From NCBI GenBank assembly GCA_903882345.1, contig CAIRWO010000193.1, forward strand, positions 1-16,782: a stretch of 16,782 nucleotides of DNA. Reading direction: 5' to 3'. Below are positions 13,276 through 16,782 of this stretch, piece after piece. The notes below the pieces were generated by a model that made no database searches, was not told the DNA's origin, and worked only from the letters and a program-made list of their open reading frames with translations. The DNA is from Candidatus Omnitrophota bacterium. GTDB lineage: Bacteria; Omnitrophota; Gorgyraeia; Gygaellales; Profunditerraquicolaceae. Numbering within the stretch: the stretch's first letter is position 1; every line of letters begins with the position of its first letter. The position numbers and the translations under genes are program-made.

Positions 13276-16200
13276 AAATTATAGGTTTTAAATCTTTCTA
13301 CAACAAAACAACCCTCCACTTCGAACCGGGTGTCACGGCAGTCGTCGGCCCCAACGGTTGCGGTAAATCGAATATTTTTGATTCCATACGCTGGGTCCTA
13401 GGAGAGCAGTCCGTAAAATCACTGCGCGGCTCGGCAATGGAAGACGTGATCTTCAGCGGCACCGAAACCAAAGAAGCCCTATCCATGGCGGAAGTCAACC
13501 TGACTTTCGACAATTCCAATAAATTTTTCCCGGTTAACCACAATGAAGTCGTAATCACACGCCGGATCTTTCGCTCCGGAGAAAGCGAATACCTGCTGAA
13601 TAAAACGCAGGTGCGGCTTAAAGATATCCTTGACCTGTTAATGGACACGGGGATCGGCGCGGAAAGCTACTCTCTTATCCCCCAAGGCAGGATCGATATG
13701 ATCTTAAGCTCACGGCCGGAAGACAGGCGGCTGGTATTCGACGAGGCATCAGGGATCACTAAATATAAAACCCAGAAAAGAGAAGCGCTAAGAAAACTGG
13801 AAGAGACCGACCAAAACCTCCTGAGGGTCAATGATATCGTCACGGAGGTCAAGCGCCAGATTGGTTCACTGGAACGCCAGGCAAACAAGGCCCGGCGTTA
13901 CAAAGAGGTCTTCGATGAATTAAAGGCAAAGGAGTTAATCCAAGCCAGCGCCCAAAAAGCAGATTTCGAAAAAACAAGAAACGAATTTATCGCCCGCTTG
14001 GCGATTTTGGAGTCACAAGAATCAGTTGTTGCCAACCTCATAAAAGAGGAAGAGGCGGCAATATCCGGTTCACAAGCAGAAGTAAGCACCCTGCAGGAGG
14101 CTGTCTTAAGCCTAAAAAATGAAATCATGAACCTGGAAAACCTCGTTTCCCGCAATAGAGAGCGAATAAATCTTAACAAAGAAAGAATTACGGAATTAAA
14201 AACCGGTAGAGTGCAGCTGACAACTCAACTGGAGCAGGCTAAGGCAAGGCTAGCAACCGATGAAGAAAAACTGAATACCTTAAAAAAAGAACATGCTGCC
14301 CTGAATAACAACATCGAAGAAAAATCCGCGTTGCTGAAAGAAAAGGAAACCCGGCTGAACAATATCTCTTCGGCGATAAAACTATCCCTGGAAAATATCC
14401 AAGACGCAAAGAAACGCATCTTAGAGTTAGTAACCAGGATCGCTGCCGCGAAAAACGAACTCGCCGACCTTACTTCCAGGCAGCAGATACTCTCGGCCAG
14501 AAAAAAGAGGCTTGAGCTGGAAAAATTAAAAACCGGCGAGGAAAAAGCCGTGATCGAAGCAGGCCTGACGGGCATAAAACAGGAACTCGACAGTATACAA
14601 AAAGGGTTCGACGCATTAAATAACCAGATCTCTGAGGCAAAAGCAGGACGAGAAGCGGAAAACGAGGGCCTAGAAAACATAAATGCCCAAATTGATGCGC
14701 TGGAAAAACAAAAGCTGTCGCTTGAGTCACAGAAACAATTCCTTGAAGAATTACGCACAAAATACGACGACATCAGCGAATCGCTAAACGCGGTGATCTA
14801 CCTTGATAAGATCCCTGCTGAAAAGATCAGCGGCCTGGTGGTAAAAGTAACAAACACGGTCCAGGAAGGGCCGGGGAAATTAAAAGTTTCCGGAGAAGCC
14901 AAGCCGTTCGATCTGGATACGCATAGCATCGAAGAAAAGATAAACGAAATAGAAGGTAAAACTGAAACCCTAAAGAAAGCCAAAGCGGATAAAGAGGCCT
15001 GTATCCAGGAATTTAGCACAACAATCGACCAACTGCAGGAGACCCTGCGCCAGCAGGAAATCTCCTTAATAAATAAAAAAGCGGCCTACGAGTCTGCTTC
15101 CGGACAGTTCAATAAAATAAAGGAAGAAGAAGAGCTGATCGTAATAGAACTCGGGGATGTGAAAAATGACCTGGAAGCGACCGGAACAAAGATCAACGTA
15201 TCCCGGGCCGGCGTAATGGGCTTAGAAGAAGAACAGAGGTCCTGCGATACCTTAATTACCAGCGAACAAAACAACATTACCCTGAATAATAATTCAAAAG
15301 AAGAAGTCCTGGTAAGTTCCGCCCAGATAAAGACCGAACTCGATGCCCTGGTCCAACGCATCTCATCAGACAGCAATAACCTGAAGATGTTGGAAGGCCG
15401 TTACCTGCAGGACGAAGAGAATACCATGAATATCGAAAAACAGATCAATGACTCCGATAATAAATGCCGCCTCTTGGAATCGGAAATCAACGAATTGGAG
15501 AACAAACTGCAGGAAAGCAGCAAAGATATCGCAGATAAAGGACACAGCCTGCAAGAAACGAGCAAAAGGTGCGAGGTAGTCGCGGATTCCCTAAGCGGGG
15601 CGATCAAAAAGATCGAAGAGGATAAAATAGAGCTTGATACGATTAAGAACAAGCTCTATGAACTTCAGATACAAAACAAAGATATTGAATTTAAATACCA
15701 GAGTATAAAAGACCGATTGCTGCAGGCATATAAAATTGACCTTGAGCAAACCGGCATGGCTGTGCAAGATAACCTACAGGCCGTAGATTCAAATATACTT
15801 CCGGAGGAAATCCAGAAACTCAAAGACAAGTTGGATTCTTACGGCTCGGTGAACCTCGTGGCGATCGAAGAATATGACGAACTAAAAAAACGTTACGATT
15901 TCCTTACGCAGCAGCAGACTGACCTGGTTACCGCCAAAGAAACGCTGCATGAGGCGATATTAAAGATCAACCGCACCACTAAAAAAATGTTCCTGGAAAC
16001 CTTCGAGAAGATACAGATTGAATTCCGCAATTATTTCAAGTTATTGTTTAACGGAGGCGATGCTCAAGTTTACCTGCTTGACGAACAAGACCCTCTGGAA
16101 TCGGGGATCGAGATCATTTGCCGGCCTCCGGGGAAAAAACTGCAGAATGTGCTGTTATTGTCGGGTGGAGAAAAATCAATGTCGGCAATCGCGCTGATAT

Positions 16201-16523
16201 TTGCGATCTTTAAGATCAAGCCCGCGCCGTTTTGCGTCCTGGATGAGATCGACGCGGCATTGGATGAGGCAAATGTTGACAGGTTCGGCAGGACGCTGCA
16301 GGATTTCACTAAAATGTCCCAATTTATCGTAATTACGCACAATAAGAAGACGATCGCCAACGCCGACGTAATGTACGGCATAACAATGCAAGAATCCGGA
16401 ATATCAAAAATCGTCTCCGTTAAATTTGCGCAGAGTAAAGACTCCTCCGCAGGAAAAACCGCTCACTCCCAGCTTAAAGAAGACGCAAACCCCGACACTC
16501 AAGCCGTAGCAGAATCGGTATAA
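13257..16523 (+). CDS. smc: Chromosome segregation ATPase SMC with a reduced hinge
   Basis: ATPase of the bacterial condensin that organises and separates chromosomes. It has 1088 residues, against about 1150-1200 in most bacteria. The head is canonical: Walker A G-P-N-G-C-G-K-S at 31-38, the IPQGRID Q-loop block near 143-149, signature L-S-G-G-E-K at 968-973, Walker B with Asp996-Glu997 in VLDEIDAALDEANV, and a VITHNKKT switch-histidine block. Two long coiled coils (about 170-505 and 560-880) are of similar length. Between them is only about 50-55 residues (about 505-558), where the normal hinge domain is about 120, and no glycine-rich hinge dimer motif is seen. The start MYFKKLEIIGFKSF matches the family. 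It overlaps the upstream HTH gene by 19 bp, and its end overlaps the opposite-strand GGDEF gene by 25 bp. No scpA or scpB is in the window. Confidence 0.95.
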   Translation: MYFKKLEIIGFKSFYNKTTLHFEPGVTAVVGPNGCGKSNIFDSIRWVLGEQSVKSLRGSAMEDVIFSGTETKEALSMAEVNLTFDNSNKFFPVNHNEVVITRRIFRSGESEYLLNKTQVRLKDILDLLMDTGIGAESYSLIPQGRIDMILSSRPEDRRLVFDEASGITKYKTQKREALRKLEETDQNLLRVNDIVTEVKRQIGSLERQANKARRYKEVFDELKAKELIQASAQKADFEKTRNEFIARLAILESQESVVANLIKEEEAAISGSQAEVSTLQEAVLSLKNEIMNLENLVSRNRERINLNKERITELKTGRVQLTTQLEQAKARLATDEEKLNTLKKEHAALNNNIEEKSALLKEKETRLNNISSAIKLSLENIQDAKKRILELVTRIAAAKNELADLTSRQQILSARKKRLELEKLKTGEEKAVIEAGLTGIKQELDSIQKGFDALNNQISEAKAGREAENEGLENINAQIDALEKQKLSLESQKQFLEELRTKYDDISESLNAVIYLDKIPAEKISGLVVKVTNTVQEGPGKLKVSGEAKPFDLDTHSIEEKINEIEGKTETLKKAKADKEACIQEFSTTIDQLQETLRQQEISLINKKAAYESASGQFNKIKEEEELIVIELGDVKNDLEATGTKINVSRAGVMGLEEEQRSCDTLITSEQNNITLNNNSKEEVLVSSAQIKTELDALVQRISSDSNNLKMLEGRYLQDEENTMNIEKQINDSDNKCRLLESEINELENKLQESSKDIADKGHSLQETSKRCEVVADSLSGAIKKIEEDKIELDTIKNKLYELQIQNKDIEFKYQSIKDRLLQAYKIDLEQTGMAVQDNLQAVDSNILPEEIQKLKDKLDSYGSVNLVAIEEYDELKKRYDFLTQQQTDLVTAKETLHEAILKINRTTKKMFLETFEKIQIEFRNYFKLLFNGGDAQVYLLDEQDPLESGIEIICRPPGKKLQNVLLLSGGEKSMSAIALIFAIFKIKPAPFCVLDEIDAALDEANVDRFGRTLQDFTKMSQFIVITHNKKTIANADVMYGITMQESGISKIVSVKFAQSKDSSAGKTAHSQLKEDANPDTQAVAESV

Positions 16524-16782
16524 CTGCAGGTATTATTTTTGCCCTTATTTTTGGCCTGATAGAGCGCCTTGTCGCAAACGGCAACGATTTCGGAAGGAGA
16601 AGTCCCGTCTTCCGGGAATGATGCCACGCCTATACTTACGGTGAGTTGTTTATGCGGCAGGATCTCTTCGTGGACAAAATGGTGTTTCTGTATATCCAAT
16701 CTTAATCTTTCGGCAAGCTGGAACGCTTCCTGTTTATCCGTCTGCGGCAGGATCTGGGTGAACTCCTCACCGCCGTATCGGC
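16499..16782 (-). CDS. GGDEF-domain protein, C-terminal part (probable diguanylate cyclase)
   Basis: Only the last 94 codons are in the window; the gene runs off the right edge on the minus strand. The first visible residues read RYGGEEF, so the active-site GG(D/E)EF motif is intact (GGEEF, 16760-16774). Then follow L-A-E-R-L-R, the LTVSIGVASFPEDG block, and C-D-K-A-L-Y-Q-A-K-N-K-G-K-N, all standard for the end of a GGDEF domain that makes cyclic di-GMP from GTP. The tail ends about 8 residues after the domain. The N-terminal sensor region and any RxxD inhibitory site lie outside the window. The 3' end overlaps the smc stop by 25 bp, convergently. Confidence 0.93.
   Translation of the reverse strand, partial: RYGGEEFTQILPQTDKQEAFQLAERLRLDIQKHHFVHEEILPHKQLTVSIGVASFPEDGTSPSEIVAVCDKALYQAKNKGKNNTCSYTDSATA

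Noticed and set aside
14225..14773. Long open frames antisense to smc and to pgk (for example 4161-4688 and 14225-14773 on the minus strand)
   Set aside because: They are shadows of strongly conserved forward genes, with serine/phenylalanine-rich low-complexity translations and no ribosome binding sites.
1..16782. CRISPR arrays, tRNA or rRNA genes, insertion sequences
   Set aside because: No regularly spaced repeats, cloverleaf-like or rRNA-like sequence, transposase genes or terminal repeats were found by eye on either strand.

Overview
The window is a gene-dense, mostly single-strand (+) stretch of a bacterial chromosome, roughly 45% GC by eye, with the standard genetic code (TGA is used as a stop). 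Gene content suggests an uncultured anaerobe of the Omnitrophota/PVC-neighbourhood type: glycolysis, glycogen synthesis, a ferredoxin-domain EtfA with its acyl-CoA dehydrogenase, and a BT1-like transporter. The phylum is an inference from gene style only; nothing in the window fixes it.

Layout. (1) 88-5775: a glycolytic cluster of gap, a membrane-embedded spermidine-synthase-like protein, pgk, tpiA and secG, with a near-consensus sigma70 promoter just before pgk. (2) 5756-6946: a BT1/MFS transporter whose start overlaps secG. (3) 7002-12459: a tightly packed run with its own promoter: marC-family membrane protein, glgC, an ArgA-like GNAT acetyltransferase, acyl-CoA dehydrogenase, etfB and a ferredoxin-fused etfA. 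Overlaps and gaps of 30 bp or less suggest one operon. (4) 12473-12980: a promoter, a short structured non-coding stretch and a strong intrinsic terminator, followed at once by an unrecognised 111-residue protein with a very strong ribosome binding site. This looks like a small RNA or a terminating leader. (5) 13024-16523: a promoter, a small excisionase-type helix-turn-helix protein, and an overlapping smc gene whose hinge region is much shorter than normal. (6) 16499-16782, minus strand: the C-terminal end of a GGDEF (diguanylate cyclase) protein, cut by the window edge and overlapping the smc 3' end.

How they work together. gap, pgk and tpiA run the triose-phosphate part of glycolysis/gluconeogenesis, and glgC commits glucose-1-phosphate to glycogen. 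The acyl-CoA dehydrogenase/EtfB/EtfA set matches the gene order and domain make-up of flavin-based electron-bifurcating enoyl-CoA reductases (Bcd-EtfBA or CarCDE type), which fits a fermentative, ferredoxin-dependent life. SecG belongs to the Sec translocon and SMC to chromosome organisation.

The most unusual items are the promoter/structured RNA/terminator unit before the unknown gene (12473-12644), the SMC with a reduced hinge, a perfect 14-bp hairpin inside the spermidine-synthase-like gene, and that protein's loss of the usual catalytic Asp.
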